Source: JBCBAP01 sp038532435 | GTDB lineage: Bacteria > Pseudomonadota > Alphaproteobacteria > Rhodobacterales > Rhodobacteraceae | DNA: 64,000 nt | Assembly (NCBI GenBank): GCA_038532435.1 | Contig: JBCBAP010000004.1 | Coordinates: 50,694-114,693 of the forward strand | Direction: 5' to 3' | Part shown: one piece after another, positions 8,116-17,339 of the stretch | Numbering within the stretch: the first letter of the stretch is position 1 | Layout of the letters: each line of letters opens with the position of its first letter | Notes under the pieces: model-generated | The model's input: the letters and a program-made list of their open reading frames with translations, nothing else | Databases searched by the model: none | What the model was told of the DNA's origin: nothing | Program-made: the position numbers and the translations under genes

Positions 8116-9000
8116 ATGGCCATGAACATGAACCTCTACTCCCGTGGCGACCGGATATTTGTCCGAGCCAACATGGTGCTGATCGGGCTCTTCACCCTGT
8201 CGACGCTCTACCCGTTCATCTATGTGGCAGCGGTGTCGTTCAGCTCAGGATTTGATGCGCGGGCGGGCAATGTGGTGTTCCATCCGGTCGGCACGACGAT
8301 CGCGGCCTACGAGCGGGTGCTGTCGGAACGGATGTTCTGGATCAGCTATGGCAACACCTTCATTTACACGATCGGCGGGACGATCACCTCGCTCGCCTTC
8401 CTGATCCCGGGGGCCTACGCGCTGTCCCGACCCGATCTGTTCGGGCGCCGGTTCTGGAACCTGTTGGTGGCGTTCACCATGTGGTTCAACGCGGGCCTCA
8501 TCCCGTTCTTCCTGAACATGCGGGACCTTGGGCTGCTCGACAGCTATTTCGGGATCATCATCGGGTTCGCCGTCAACGGTTTCAACCTGATCCTGCTGCG
8601 CAATTTCTTTGAGAGCATTCCGTCATCCTTTGAGGAGGCTGCACGGATGGACGGGGCAAACGACTTCCAGGTGCTCTGGAAGGTCTACGTGCCCCTGTCC
8701 AAACCCGCCATCGCGACCGTTGCGCTGTTTTGCATGGTGTCGCGGTGGAACGGGTTCTTCTGGGCCATGGTGTTGTTGAGGGACGAGGAAAAGATCCCGC
8801 TGCAGGTCTACCTGCGGCACACCATCGTGACCCTGTCGGACGATCAGGAGTTTTCGGCAACGTTGCTGACGTCGCCCTACTCGGTCGAGACCGTCACAGC
8901 CGCGATCATCGTCTGTTCGATTATCCCGGTCCTGATCATCTACCCCTTCATCCAGAAATACTTCGAAAAAGGCATCCTTCTGGGAGGGGTGAAGGAATAG
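8116..9000 (+). CDS. Sugar ABC transporter permease (YtcP/AlgM2-like)
   Basis: A 294-residue permease of the YtcP/AlgM2 type, with about six membrane segments and the EAA loop EEAARMDGANDFQVLWKVYVPLSKP. The N-terminal RIFVRANMVLIGLFTLSTLYP pattern and the C-terminal YFEKGILLGGVKE are family hallmarks. It pairs with the preceding permease to form the channel of the uronate-oligosaccharide importer. The solute-binding gene follows after 25 bp. Confidence 0.9.
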   Translation: MAMNMNLYSRGDRIFVRANMVLIGLFTLSTLYPFIYVAAVSFSSGFDARAGNVVFHPVGTTIAAYERVLSERMFWISYGNTFIYTIGGTITSLAFLIPGAYALSRPDLFGRRFWNLLVAFTMWFNAGLIPFFLNMRDLGLLDSYFGIIIGFAVNGFNLILLRNFFESIPSSFEEAARMDGANDFQVLWKVYVPLSKPAIATVALFCMVSRWNGFFWAMVLLRDEEKIPLQVYLRHTIVTLSDDQEFSATLLTSPYSVETVTAAIIVCSIIPVLIIYPFIQKYFEKGILLGGVKE

Positions 9001-9025
9001 CCAACGATCGCATCGGGAGGAATCA

Positions 9026-10585
9026 ATGCGACACCTGACGCTCACCGCGGCCCTGCTTACGGGCACGGCAATCGCGACGCCGGCTCTGGCCGACGGTCAT
9101 CTGAAGATCGTCGACGAGCCACTGGAACTCACGATCCAGATGAACCACGCCCGCTATCCTCGCTATCAGGAGGATTGGCCCGTGGAGCAGGCAGCGCGGG
9201 CGCTCACGAACATCCATCTTGTCGATGCGACCGTCGGTTCCAACACGCGGACGGACGAGAACACGGGCAAGACCGAGGCGCTGAACCTCATGCTCGCCAC
9301 CGGGGAGATCCCCGATATTGTCGGATCGAGCCGTCTGAAGGATTTCGTGAACCAGTACGGGCCAGAGGGCGCGTTCTTCCCGCTTAACGACCTGATCGAG
9401 GAACATGCCCCGAACCTGAAGGCCTACTTCGAGTCGCGGCCCGAGATCCGGTCCGCGATCTCCGCGGCCGACGGCAACATGTACTACATCCCCTACCTGC
9501 CGGACGGAAAGTATGGCCGGGCCTACTTCATCCGTTACGACTGGCTGGAGACACTAGGCCTCGAGGTGCCGGAGACGGTCGAGGAGTTCGAAAACGCCTT
9601 GCGCGCCTTCCGTGACGGGGACCCGAACGGCAACGGTCTGAAGGACGAAATCCCCTACTTCGCCCGCCAGTGGCCGGAATTCATCCGTCTCGTCACACTC
9701 TGGGACGGCCGGTCTTCCGGCTCGGACACCTATCACGATTTCTACGTCGATGATGGCCAGATCAAGCATCCCTATGCGGGCGAAGGCTATCGCGAGGGGA
9801 TCAAGAACCTCGCGCGCTGGTACGAAGAGGGGCTCGTGGATACCGAGGTCTTCACCCGCGGGTCCTCAGCCCGTGAGTACCTTCTGTCCGAGAACCTTGG
9901 CGGCGCGACCCACGACTGGTTCGCATCCACGTCCGGCTACAACCGCCTTTCGACGGAGATCGACGGCTTCGTGTTCAAGGCGTTCGCGCCGCCTGCTTCC
10001 GTGTCGGGCAAGCGGATCGAGGAGCATCGTCGGATCCCGATCAAGCCGGACGGCTGGGCCATCGGCTACACCAACGAGCATCCGGTCGAGACCATCAAGT
10101 ATTTCGATTTCTGGTTCTCGCCGGAGGGCCGCCGCCTCGCCAACTTCGGCGTGGAAGGTCAGCAATACACGCTCGAGGATGGGGAGCCGATCTTCACCGA
10201 TGAGCTGCTGAACGGCGGGCCGGTGAACAACCAGCTCTACGCAGTCGGTGCCCAGCTTCAGGCCCGCGGCTACTTCCAGGACTACGAGTATGAGCGGCAG
10301 TGGTCTAACAAGTTCGCGCTGGAAGGCATCGCGCTCTACGACGAGGGCGACTACCTGATCGACCAGTTCCTCGGCGTTGCGTTCAACGCGGACGAGCAGA
10401 AGGTCTATGACCGCTACTGGCCGTCCATCCGCGACTTCATGCTGGAACGTCAGCAGGGCTGGATCCTCGGCAATGGCGACGTGGAGGCTGACTGGGACGG
10501 CTATATGGGCCAGCTCGACAGCATGGGCTACGGCGATGTGCTGCAGGTCATGCAGTCCGCCTATGAGCGCCAGTACAACAACTGA
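9026..10585 (+). CDS. Extracellular solute-binding protein, AlgQ-like
   Basis: A 519-residue periplasmic binding protein with a signal peptide (cleavage after about residue 22, PALA-DG). It is long for the family, like AlgQ1/AlgQ2 of Sphingomonas A1, which bind alginate oligosaccharides. An EF-hand-like loop at 197-208 (DGDPNGNGLKDE) matches the calcium site seen in AlgQ proteins. The last gene of the ABC set, it would hand oligosaccharides to the two permeases. Affinity for alginate rather than another uronate glycan is inferred from the set of neighbours. Confidence 0.85.
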   Translation: MRHLTLTAALLTGTAIATPALADGHLKIVDEPLELTIQMNHARYPRYQEDWPVEQAARALTNIHLVDATVGSNTRTDENTGKTEALNLMLATGEIPDIVGSSRLKDFVNQYGPEGAFFPLNDLIEEHAPNLKAYFESRPEIRSAISAADGNMYYIPYLPDGKYGRAYFIRYDWLETLGLEVPETVEEFENALRAFRDGDPNGNGLKDEIPYFARQWPEFIRLVTLWDGRSSGSDTYHDFYVDDGQIKHPYAGEGYREGIKNLARWYEEGLVDTEVFTRGSSAREYLLSENLGGATHDWFASTSGYNRLSTEIDGFVFKAFAPPASVSGKRIEEHRRIPIKPDGWAIGYTNEHPVETIKYFDFWFSPEGRRLANFGVEGQQYTLEDGEPIFTDELLNGGPVNNQLYAVGAQLQARGYFQDYEYERQWSNKFALEGIALYDEGDYLIDQFLGVAFNADEQKVYDRYWPSIRDFMLERQQGWILGNGDVEADWDGYMGQLDSMGYGDVLQVMQSAYERQYNN

Positions 10586-10645
10586 CCTACAGACCGGGCG
10601 GCGCGATCTCCGCGTCGCCCGGATCACCCCCAGCGGAGTGCCATC

Positions 10646-12967
10646 ATGGACATGAACGTGACCGAACCCGCGCCCCTTCGCGCCCTGGACGAGCCCCCCG
10701 CCGGGCGGCTGATGATCCAGTATGTGCCCGATGCAGAGACCGGGATCGTAGAGACGCCGCCCCGGTTCTCCTGGATCCCGGACATCGAGGACCGAGCGCG
10801 TTATGCGCTGTCTGTTGTCACGGTCGATGGCACGGAACGGCTCTATACGGACATTCAGACGAATTTCTTTACACCACCCGACGCTCTCCCAGCGGGGAGC
10901 TATACCTGGCGCTATTGCGTCTGGTCGGATGGTGGACCGTCGAGCGCATGGAGCAGCGCCCGCGCGTTCAGCATTGCGGAAGGTCTGACGGAAACGCCGC
11001 TTGCGTCGCGCAAGGTACGCTTCGACAAGGTAACGCCGTCCCACCCTCGGCTGTGGATCGACGACACGGGTGTCGAGGCGTTTCGGAAGGCGCTGACGGC
11101 GGACCCGGATCATTGCGGCTGGCGCGCGTTCATGGACAAGTCGGTCACGCCCTGGGCTGACCGCGATCCGATGACGGAGCCTGCAGGCTATCCGGACGAC
11201 AAGCGCGTCACCTCCATCTGGCGACAGACCTACATCGACTGTCAGGAGCTGCTCTACGCGATCCGCCATCAGGCAATCGCAGGCAGGATCCTGCAGGATG
11301 CGGAGCTGACCGGACGGGCCAAGGCCTGGCTGCTGGAGGCTGCATCCTGGAACCCGGACGGTACAACCTCACGCGCCTACACCGATGAATGGGCGTTCCG
11401 CGTCAACCTTGCCCTCGCCTGGGGCTATGACTGGCTGCACGATGACCTGAGCGAGGAGGAGCGGGTGACGGTCCGCCGTGCCCTGCTCGCGCGGACACGT
11501 CAGGTCGCGGACCATGTGATCCGCAACGCTCAGATCCATCTCTTCCCCTTTGACAGCCACGCGGTGCGTTCCGTGTCCGCGGTGCTGGTTCCCGCCTGCC
11601 TCGCGATGCTGGGTGAAGAGCCGGAAGCGGAGGAATGGCTGCACTATTCCGTGGAATTCCTGTTCACACTCTACTCCCCCTGGGCAGACACGGACGGTGG
11701 CTGGGCGGAAGGTCCGCACTACTGGATGACCGGGATGGCCTACCTGATCGATGCGGCAAATCTGCTGCGCAGCGCCTCCGGCATCGACCTCTATCAAAGG
11801 CCCTTCTTCCAGCGGACCGGAGACTTCCCGCTTTACACCAAGGCGCCTGACACCCGCCGTGCGACGTTCGGCGATGACAGCACCATGGGCGACCTTCCGT
11901 GCCTGAAGCTCGGGTATAACCTGCGCCAGTTCGCCGGGGTCACCGGCAACCCGGCCTATCAGTGGTACTTCGAGGAGATCTGCCGAAACGATCCGGGAAC
12001 GGAGCGGGAGTTTTACAACTGGGGTTGGTGGGATCTGAACTTCGACAGCCTCGTCTTCACCCACGATTTCGGCAAGGTCGCCGCCGAGCCACCCGCGACG
12101 GACGACCGACTGCGCTGGTTCAAGGGGATCGGCTGGGCCGCCATCCAGTCCCAGATGGGCGATCCGGACCGGCATATCCAGTTCGTGATGAAATCGAGCC
12201 CCTGGGGGTCAATCAGCCACAGTCACGGCGATCAGAATGCATTCTGCCTCGCGGCCTTCGGCGAGGATCTGGCGATCCAGTCCGGCCACTACATCGGTTT
12301 CAACTCTTCCATGCACCAGGTCTGGCGACGACAGACCCAGTCGAAGAATGCGATCCTCTTGAATGGCAAAGGCCAGTATGCGGGCCGCGACAAGGCGGAG
12401 GCAATGAAGGCCGCCGGAAGCATCCTGGAAGCGACGGACAAGGGCGACCACATCTTCATCCAGGGGGATGCGACCGCGGCCTATCGCAGCCTCTCCCCCG
12501 AGGTAAGCTCAGTCCTCCGCAATGTGTACTTTGTGCAGGACAGCTACATCGTCATGGTCGATCAGGTGGATGCGGAGACCCCTGTCACGCTCGACTGGCT
12601 CTTTCACGCCAACGGTCCCATGGATCTGGGCAGTTCGACCTTCCGCTATGCGGGGACGCGGGCGGGCCTCTACGGAAAGTTCCTCTGGTCGGAGGCGGGG
12701 CCAGCCGAGCTCAGCCAAACCACGGGTTTTCCGGGGGTCGATCCGGCAGAGATCGACGGCCTACCCGAGAGCACGCACCTGCGCGCGACATTTCCCGCCG
12801 CGCTCAGCCACCGGATCGCAACGTTGCTGGTTCCCTACCCGGCCCGGGCACCCCGGCGGATTTTCCACTTCCTCGACGACCAGGGGTACGACTGCGACCT
12901 CTACTTCACCGGCGCCGACGATCGGACTTTCAAGGTCACGGTCCCGAAATCCTTCAAATCCCGTTAG
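10646..12967 (+). CDS. PL15-type polysaccharide lyase (exo-oligoalginate lyase-like, heparinase II/III fold)
   Basis: A 773-residue protein with an N-terminal beta domain (about 1-120), an alpha/alpha toroid (about 130-470) and a C-terminal heparinase II/III-like beta-sandwich containing SHSHGDQN. Residues Arg193, His305, Tyr359 and His525 fall at a constant offset of six from the catalytic residues I recall for Agrobacterium Atu3025 (Arg199, His311, Tyr365, His531), a 776-residue exolytic alginate lyase. No signal peptide is visible, so it acts in the cytoplasm on imported oligomers, releasing unsaturated monouronate. Some PL15 members cut heparin instead, and the GH88 gene nearby leaves that possibility open. 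Confidence 0.82.
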   Translation: MDMNVTEPAPLRALDEPPAGRLMIQYVPDAETGIVETPPRFSWIPDIEDRARYALSVVTVDGTERLYTDIQTNFFTPPDALPAGSYTWRYCVWSDGGPSSAWSSARAFSIAEGLTETPLASRKVRFDKVTPSHPRLWIDDTGVEAFRKALTADPDHCGWRAFMDKSVTPWADRDPMTEPAGYPDDKRVTSIWRQTYIDCQELLYAIRHQAIAGRILQDAELTGRAKAWLLEAASWNPDGTTSRAYTDEWAFRVNLALAWGYDWLHDDLSEEERVTVRRALLARTRQVADHVIRNAQIHLFPFDSHAVRSVSAVLVPACLAMLGEEPEAEEWLHYSVEFLFTLYSPWADTDGGWAEGPHYWMTGMAYLIDAANLLRSASGIDLYQRPFFQRTGDFPLYTKAPDTRRATFGDDSTMGDLPCLKLGYNLRQFAGVTGNPAYQWYFEEICRNDPGTEREFYNWGWWDLNFDSLVFTHDFGKVAAEPPATDDRLRWFKGIGWAAIQSQMGDPDRHIQFVMKSSPWGSISHSHGDQNAFCLAAFGEDLAIQSGHYIGFNSSMHQVWRRQTQSKNAILLNGKGQYAGRDKAEAMKAAGSILEATDKGDHIFIQGDATAAYRSLSPEVSSVLRNVYFVQDSYIVMVDQVDAETPVTLDWLFHANGPMDLGSSTFRYAGTRAGLYGKFLWSEAGPAELSQTTGFPGVDPAEIDGLPESTHLRATFPAALSHRIATLLVPYPARAPRRIFHFLDDQGYDCDLYFTGADDRTFKVTVPKSFKSR

Positions 12968-12975
12968 GACAGAGC

Positions 12976-13761
12976 ATGCTTCAGACACAGACCGACCCGG
13001 CCTCCGTTGAGATCGACCTGAAGGGCAAGACGGCCCTTGTGACCGGAGGAGGACGGGACATCGGCCGGGCCTGTGCCCTGCGCCTAGCAGAGGCCGGAGC
13101 GAGCGTGGCGATCAACTATCACAGCTCCGGCGACGGCGCGGACAGTGCGGTTGCAGAGATCGACCGGATGGGGCGCTCGGCCTTCGCCCAGAAGGGCGAC
13201 ATGACATCGGACGCGGACGTTGACACACTGGTGGCACGCACCGTTGCCGAGCTCACCGGCCGTATCGACGTGGTGGTGCATGTGACCGGTGGCCTCGTCG
13301 CGCGCCGGACCATGGCGGAGATGGACGTGGAGCACTGGAACCGTGTGATGGACCTCAATACAACCTCGTTCTTCCGGATCGTGAAGGCGGCCCTGCCCCA
13401 CATGTCCGCCGGCGGGTCCATCGTTGGTCTTGCGAGCCAGGCGGGGCGCGATGGCGGCGGGCCCGGAGCCGTGGCCTACGGGGCCTCGAAAGGTGCGGTC
13501 ATGACGATGACCCGGGGCCTTGCCAAGGAGCTTGGGCCGGACATCCGGGTGAATTCCATCTGCCCCGGCATGATCGATACAGACTTCCACAACGTCTTCA
13601 CCAAGCCCGAGGTGCGCACCCACGTTGCCAACATCACCCCGCTCAAGCGGGAAGGCAGCTCCGGGGAGGTCGCCAACCTCGTCGCGTTCCTCGCCTCCGA
13701 TCAGGCGTCCTTCATCACCGGCACAAACATCGACATCAACGGCGGCACGCTGTTTTCCTGA
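12976..13761 (+). CDS. SDR-family reductase, probable DEH/uronate reductase
   Basis: A 261-residue classical SDR with TGGGRDIGRA as the cofactor motif, a VTGG stretch where NNAG usually stands, catalytic Ser in GLASQAG, Tyr-Lys in YGASK, and a closing TGTNIDINGG. It starts 8 bp after the lyase gene. In alginate-degrading alphaproteobacteria the gene in this place reduces 4-deoxy-L-erythro-5-hexoseulose uronate (DEH) to KDG. A KduD-like 5-keto-4-deoxyuronate isomer role is the main alternative. The assignment rests on position more than on residues. Confidence 0.75.
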   Translation: MLQTQTDPASVEIDLKGKTALVTGGGRDIGRACALRLAEAGASVAINYHSSGDGADSAVAEIDRMGRSAFAQKGDMTSDADVDTLVARTVAELTGRIDVVVHVTGGLVARRTMAEMDVEHWNRVMDLNTTSFFRIVKAALPHMSAGGSIVGLASQAGRDGGGPGAVAYGASKGAVMTMTRGLAKELGPDIRVNSICPGMIDTDFHNVFTKPEVRTHVANITPLKREGSSGEVANLVAFLASDQASFITGTNIDINGGTLFS

Positions 13762-13772
13762 GGGACGGGACC

Positions 13773-14984
13773 ATGACACTCGACGATCCGGCGGATACGG
13801 GGGAATCCTACGCGACACTGGCGCTTTATCAGCCGCCGACGGCGCACCATGCGCTCTTCTCGGATGCGCTGACCTCGGCGCTCGACCGGGTCAGCGAGCT
13901 CGTCCCGCGGTTCGGCCTGCGCAACCCGCGGATGGGGATCGAAGGGACCTACACCTACGAGTTCTGCACAGCGGATGAGTGGGTCGCGAGCTTTTGGTCC
14001 GGGCAGCTCTGGCTTGCCTATTCCCTCACGGGTGACGACGCGCTGAAGAACAGCGCGCGGGCACGGCGGGCCTACTTTCAGAAGGTCCTCGACACGCCCG
14101 CCTGGCATGACCATGACCTGGGCTTCCTGTTCTCGCTGAGTTGCGTCGCGGACTACAAGCTCACGGGGGACGAGACAGCGCGCGCAATGGCCCTACGGGC
14201 CGCGGACTTCCTCGCAGGCCGGTGGCGTCAGCCCATGCCCTTTGTGATGTGCTGGAATCCCATGCAGCGGGACACGCCGGAGTTCGCGGCACAGAAGACC
14301 CGGGCGCTCAATATCGACAGCCTGCAAGGCATGGCGCTGCTCTATTGGGCCCATGCGGAGACGGGGCAGCAGTCTTTCGCGGACATCGCGAACATGCACA
14401 ACCGGACGGCCATGGCGACCCTTGTGCGTGACGACTACAGTTCCTACCACTGCTACGAGTTCGATCCGGAAAACGGACGGCCCGTGAAAGGGTTCACGCA
14501 TCAGGGTCTGGCAGCGGAGAGCTGCTGGTCTCGGGGGCAGTCCTGGGCGATCCACGGCCTTTCGCAGAGCTACCTTGCGACCGGCAACATCGCGTTCCGG
14601 GACACCGCAGCCCGGATGGCTGACTACGTCTCGGATCACCTGCCTGAGGACGGCGTGCCGCTCTGGGACTATGCATTGCCCGCGGACAGGCATCCCTACC
14701 GCGACACGTCCGCGGCGGCTGTGACAGCGGCAGGGCTCTACATCCTTGCGCGGGGATTTGGTCCAGGACCGGACGGGGACCGCTACACAGCCCTCGCAGA
14801 CCGTATCCTGAAGGGTCTCGTCGACGGCTACGAGATTGCCACAGTTCCCGGGGCCGAGGGCTTGCTCAAAGAAGGTGCCGCCTTCGTCGATCTCGGCCGG
14901 GCAGACAACATGCTTCCCTACGGCGATTACTATTACCTCGAGGCGCTGATGCGCGCGGTCGGCCATGTGGACTTTCTCTGGTGA
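13773..14984 (+). CDS. GH88 unsaturated glucuronyl hydrolase
   Basis: A 403-residue (alpha/alpha)6-barrel protein of the GH88 family, which hydrates the double bond of a terminal unsaturated uronate and so releases it from an oligosaccharide. Asp115 in WHDHDLGF and Asp182 in NIDSLQG correspond to the two conserved aspartates of the family; the aromatic-rich WVASFWSGQLW and CWSRGQSWA motifs are also typical. No signal peptide, so cytoplasmic. It begins 11 bp after the SDR gene. GH88 enzymes normally follow lyases of glycosaminoglycan, gellan or xanthan type rather than alginate, which makes its presence here informative. Confidence 0.85.
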   Translation: MTLDDPADTGESYATLALYQPPTAHHALFSDALTSALDRVSELVPRFGLRNPRMGIEGTYTYEFCTADEWVASFWSGQLWLAYSLTGDDALKNSARARRAYFQKVLDTPAWHDHDLGFLFSLSCVADYKLTGDETARAMALRAADFLAGRWRQPMPFVMCWNPMQRDTPEFAAQKTRALNIDSLQGMALLYWAHAETGQQSFADIANMHNRTAMATLVRDDYSSYHCYEFDPENGRPVKGFTHQGLAAESCWSRGQSWAIHGLSQSYLATGNIAFRDTAARMADYVSDHLPEDGVPLWDYALPADRHPYRDTSAAAVTAAGLYILARGFGPGPDGDRYTALADRILKGLVDGYEIATVPGAEGLLKEGAAFVDLGRADNMLPYGDYYYLEALMRAVGHVDFLW

Positions 14985-14995
14985 AACCCGAAGCG

Positions 14996-15011
14996 CCCGG
15001 CATCCGCCGGG
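14996..15011. terminator. Short hairpin between convergent operons
   Basis: CCCGGC (14996-15001), loop ATCC, GCCGGG (15006-15011), flanked by AACCC and GGGTT that could lengthen the stem. It lies between the convergent GH88 and ABC ATPase genes and may stop both transcripts. Confidence 0.45.
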
Positions 15012-15013
15012 GG

Positions 15014-16084
15014 TTAGCCACCCGCGAAGGTCACGCGGAGCTCGTCCGCACCGAACAGCCGCACATCTGAAAGGTCGAACGTGAGGCCCACCTCCTCATC
15101 CTCGCGCAGCGTTGCGCTGCCGCCAGCGACCCGGACGTTCACCGGGTCGGGCACACCCGGGACATCGACGTAGGCAAAGCTGTCGCCGCCCAGATGCTCG
15201 GCGACGCCGACGGTTCCGCGCAGGATGCCATCCGCCGGTTCCGTGAGCCGTATATGCTCGGGGCGCACACCGAAATGCGCCGGAACGCCCTCGATCCCTG
15301 GAAGCGCCACATGGATGTCTCCGGGCAGGAGGACGCCGCCGTCGGCGGGGCTGCACCCTATGATGTTCATCTTCGGCGACCCGATGAAGGTCGCGACGAA
15401 GAGATTGGATGGATTGCGATAGAGATCCAGCGGGGCGCCCTCCTGCTGGATCACGCCCGCGTTGAAGACCACAATCCGGTCGGCGAGCGTCATCGCCTCC
15501 ACCTGATCGTGGGTCACGTAGATCATCGTCTTGCCGAGCCGTTTGTGAAGGCGCGCGATCTCGATCCGCATCTGCACCCGCAGCGCGGCATCAAGGTTGG
15601 AAAGCGGCTCATCGAACAGGAACGCGGCGGGCTCCCTCACGATCGCCCGTCCGATGGCGACGCGCTGCCGCTGCCCGCCAGAAAGCTCCTTTGGCTTCCG
15701 GTCCAGAAGCGGGCCCAGTTGCAGCACGTCAGCGGCCCGGTTCACGGCGGTGTCGATGCCCCCGCGGTCCGTTCCCGCGACCTTGAGCCCGAAGGCCATG
15801 TTCTCCCCCACCGTCATATGCGGGTAGAGCGCGTAGGACTGGAAGACCATGGCAAGCCCCCGCTCCGCCGCCCCCAGATGACTGACATCGGTGCCGTCGA
15901 TGTCGATGGTGCCCGACGTGATCTCCTCAAGGCCGGAGATAAGCCGCAGCATAGTGGACTTGCCGCAGCCCGACGGGCCGACGAAGACGACGAACTCGCC
16001 CTCCCGGATCTCCAGATCAACGCCCTTGATGACGTGAACCGGGCCGAAGAACTTGTGGATATCGTTGAGTTTGATCTCACCCAT
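15014..16084 (-). CDS. Sugar ABC transporter ATP-binding protein (second importer)
   Basis: A 356-residue CUT1-type ATPase: Walker A GPSGCGKST, signature LSGGQRQRVAIGRAI, Walker B AFLFDEP, switch YVTHDQ, and C-terminal regulatory domain with GVRPEHIRL. The start MGEIKLNDIHKFFG at 16084 overlaps the end of the GH63 gene by 8 bp, showing translational coupling. It is the last gene of the LacI-permease-permease-GH63-ATPase operon and should energise the importer formed by the two unusual permeases. Confidence 0.9.
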   Translation of the reverse strand: MGEIKLNDIHKFFGPVHVIKGVDLEIREGEFVVFVGPSGCGKSTMLRLISGLEEITSGTIDIDGTDVSHLGAAERGLAMVFQSYALYPHMTVGENMAFGLKVAGTDRGGIDTAVNRAADVLQLGPLLDRKPKELSGGQRQRVAIGRAIVREPAAFLFDEPLSNLDAALRVQMRIEIARLHKRLGKTMIYVTHDQVEAMTLADRIVVFNAGVIQQEGAPLDLYRNPSNLFVATFIGSPKMNIIGCSPADGGVLLPGDIHVALPGIEGVPAHFGVRPEHIRLTEPADGILRGTVGVAEHLGGDSFAYVDVPGVPDPVNVRVAGGSATLREDEEVGLTFDLSDVRLFGADELRVTFAGG

Positions 16085-17336
16085 CCGCCAGCGCCTCCCC
16101 GATGTTTGAAAGCCTCCAGGCCAACCAGATCGCGGCGGTCCAGGAGAACGCCCCACCGCCGCAGCCGCGCCCGTCCGTGGGGCTGAAATACTCCGCAAAG
16201 CCACCACCGGCGATCAGCGCGTGGGTGTCCCGGCGCACGCGCTCCGCCCAGTCCCGCTCACCGCATTCGGTCAACCCCTGGGCAATCATCCAGTTGACCA
16301 TCGCCCAGACGGGCCCGCGCCAGTAGCGCACATGATCGAAACTCTCGCTCCTCGGATCGAAGCTCGGGACGAGGAACTCCACCCTCTCCGCCATTGCATC
16401 AAGGGTGTGCAACAGCCCCTCCTTGCGCCGGGTGATGCCTGCGAAGAGAGGGAGGAAGGATGCGGAGGTTGCCGTGTCGGCGAGCTGGCCCGTGCGCAGA
16501 TCTTGCGTGACGTAGCCCCCCGCATCATCGGACCAGAGCCGGTCCATCCCCGCCTCGAGCCGCATGATGCGCTCGGCGACATGGTCCGCCGGGCGACCCG
16601 TATCCTCCAGAAGCGCGTGAAGGTCCCGCTCCGCCCGCAGCAGGATCGACGAGATCCCCGGATCCGCGACGAAGAAAGGCGATGTGCGCGCGATACGCAC
16701 CTGATCCCAGCCGAGCGCTCGACCGAACTCGACGAGAGCCACGTAGCGGTCATAGTCCCGCTTCTTCGGCCGCATGTCCGCCCCGACGATCGAGGTGTCC
16801 TGACGGGTGTATGGTCCCACACCGCTCACATCAATGGCCTCGCCCGGGCGGTCCCAGTCGGGCAAATTGTCCCGCCCGCTCTCCCACGGGTGGATCACGC
16901 CGATCACGCCGAGTCCATCCGGATCACGCGCCGCATGAAACCATGCGTGCCAGCGGTCGACCTGGTCGAGCAGATGTGCCGCGCGTTCCGGTTCATCCCC
17001 GGCCAGCGCACGGATCACGGTCGCGGCGACGGGCGGTTGGGTGATGCCGGAGCTCGGGATCGGCCCACGCTCCGCCTGCCACACGGAGGGACCGGGAAAA
17101 TAGGTCGGCTCATCAACCCGAAACACGATGTGAGGCACCATGCCATCGAGCCACTGCGCCTCGAACAGCGTTTCGATCTCGCGCCACGCCCGTTCCCGGT
17201 CAAAGGTCGCGAAACCGAGTGCGACGAACACGGAGTCCCAGTTCCACTGGTACGGATAGAGCCCCGCCGTCGGCACCGTGTAGCCGCCCCGGTCATTCTC
17301 CCGCAGGATCTGACGGGCCCTTTCGTCATGCACCAT
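16077..17336 (-). CDS. GH63-type glycosidase (mannosylglycerate/glucosylglycerate hydrolase-like)
   Basis: A 419-residue (alpha/alpha)6-barrel glycoside hydrolase. HPWESGRDNLPDWD at 149-162 contains the likely general acid Asp156, and FAEYFSP with Glu382 the likely base, the pattern found in GH63 mannosylglycerate and glucosylglycerate hydrolases and related trehalase-like enzymes. YPYQWNWDS near residue 28 is also typical. No signal peptide: it should hydrolyse the imported substrate in the cytoplasm. Being inside an importer operon under a LacI regulator suggests the transported compound is a small glycoside, perhaps a compatible solute; which one is inference. Confidence 0.8.
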   Translation of the reverse strand: MVHDERARQILRENDRGGYTVPTAGLYPYQWNWDSVFVALGFATFDRERAWREIETLFEAQWLDGMVPHIVFRVDEPTYFPGPSVWQAERGPIPSSGITQPPVAATVIRALAGDEPERAAHLLDQVDRWHAWFHAARDPDGLGVIGVIHPWESGRDNLPDWDRPGEAIDVSGVGPYTRQDTSIVGADMRPKKRDYDRYVALVEFGRALGWDQVRIARTSPFFVADPGISSILLRAERDLHALLEDTGRPADHVAERIMRLEAGMDRLWSDDAGGYVTQDLRTGQLADTATSASFLPLFAGITRRKEGLLHTLDAMAERVEFLVPSFDPRSESFDHVRYWRGPVWAMVNWMIAQGLTECGERDWAERVRRDTHALIAGGGFAEYFSPTDGRGCGGGAFSWTAAIWLAWRLSNIGEALADG

Positions 17337-17339
17337 GGA

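Noticed and set aside
11962..12975. Long upstream extension of the SDR gene into the lyase gene
   Set aside because: The extension is out of frame with the lyase and has no homology; the ATG at 12976 gives the full SDR.
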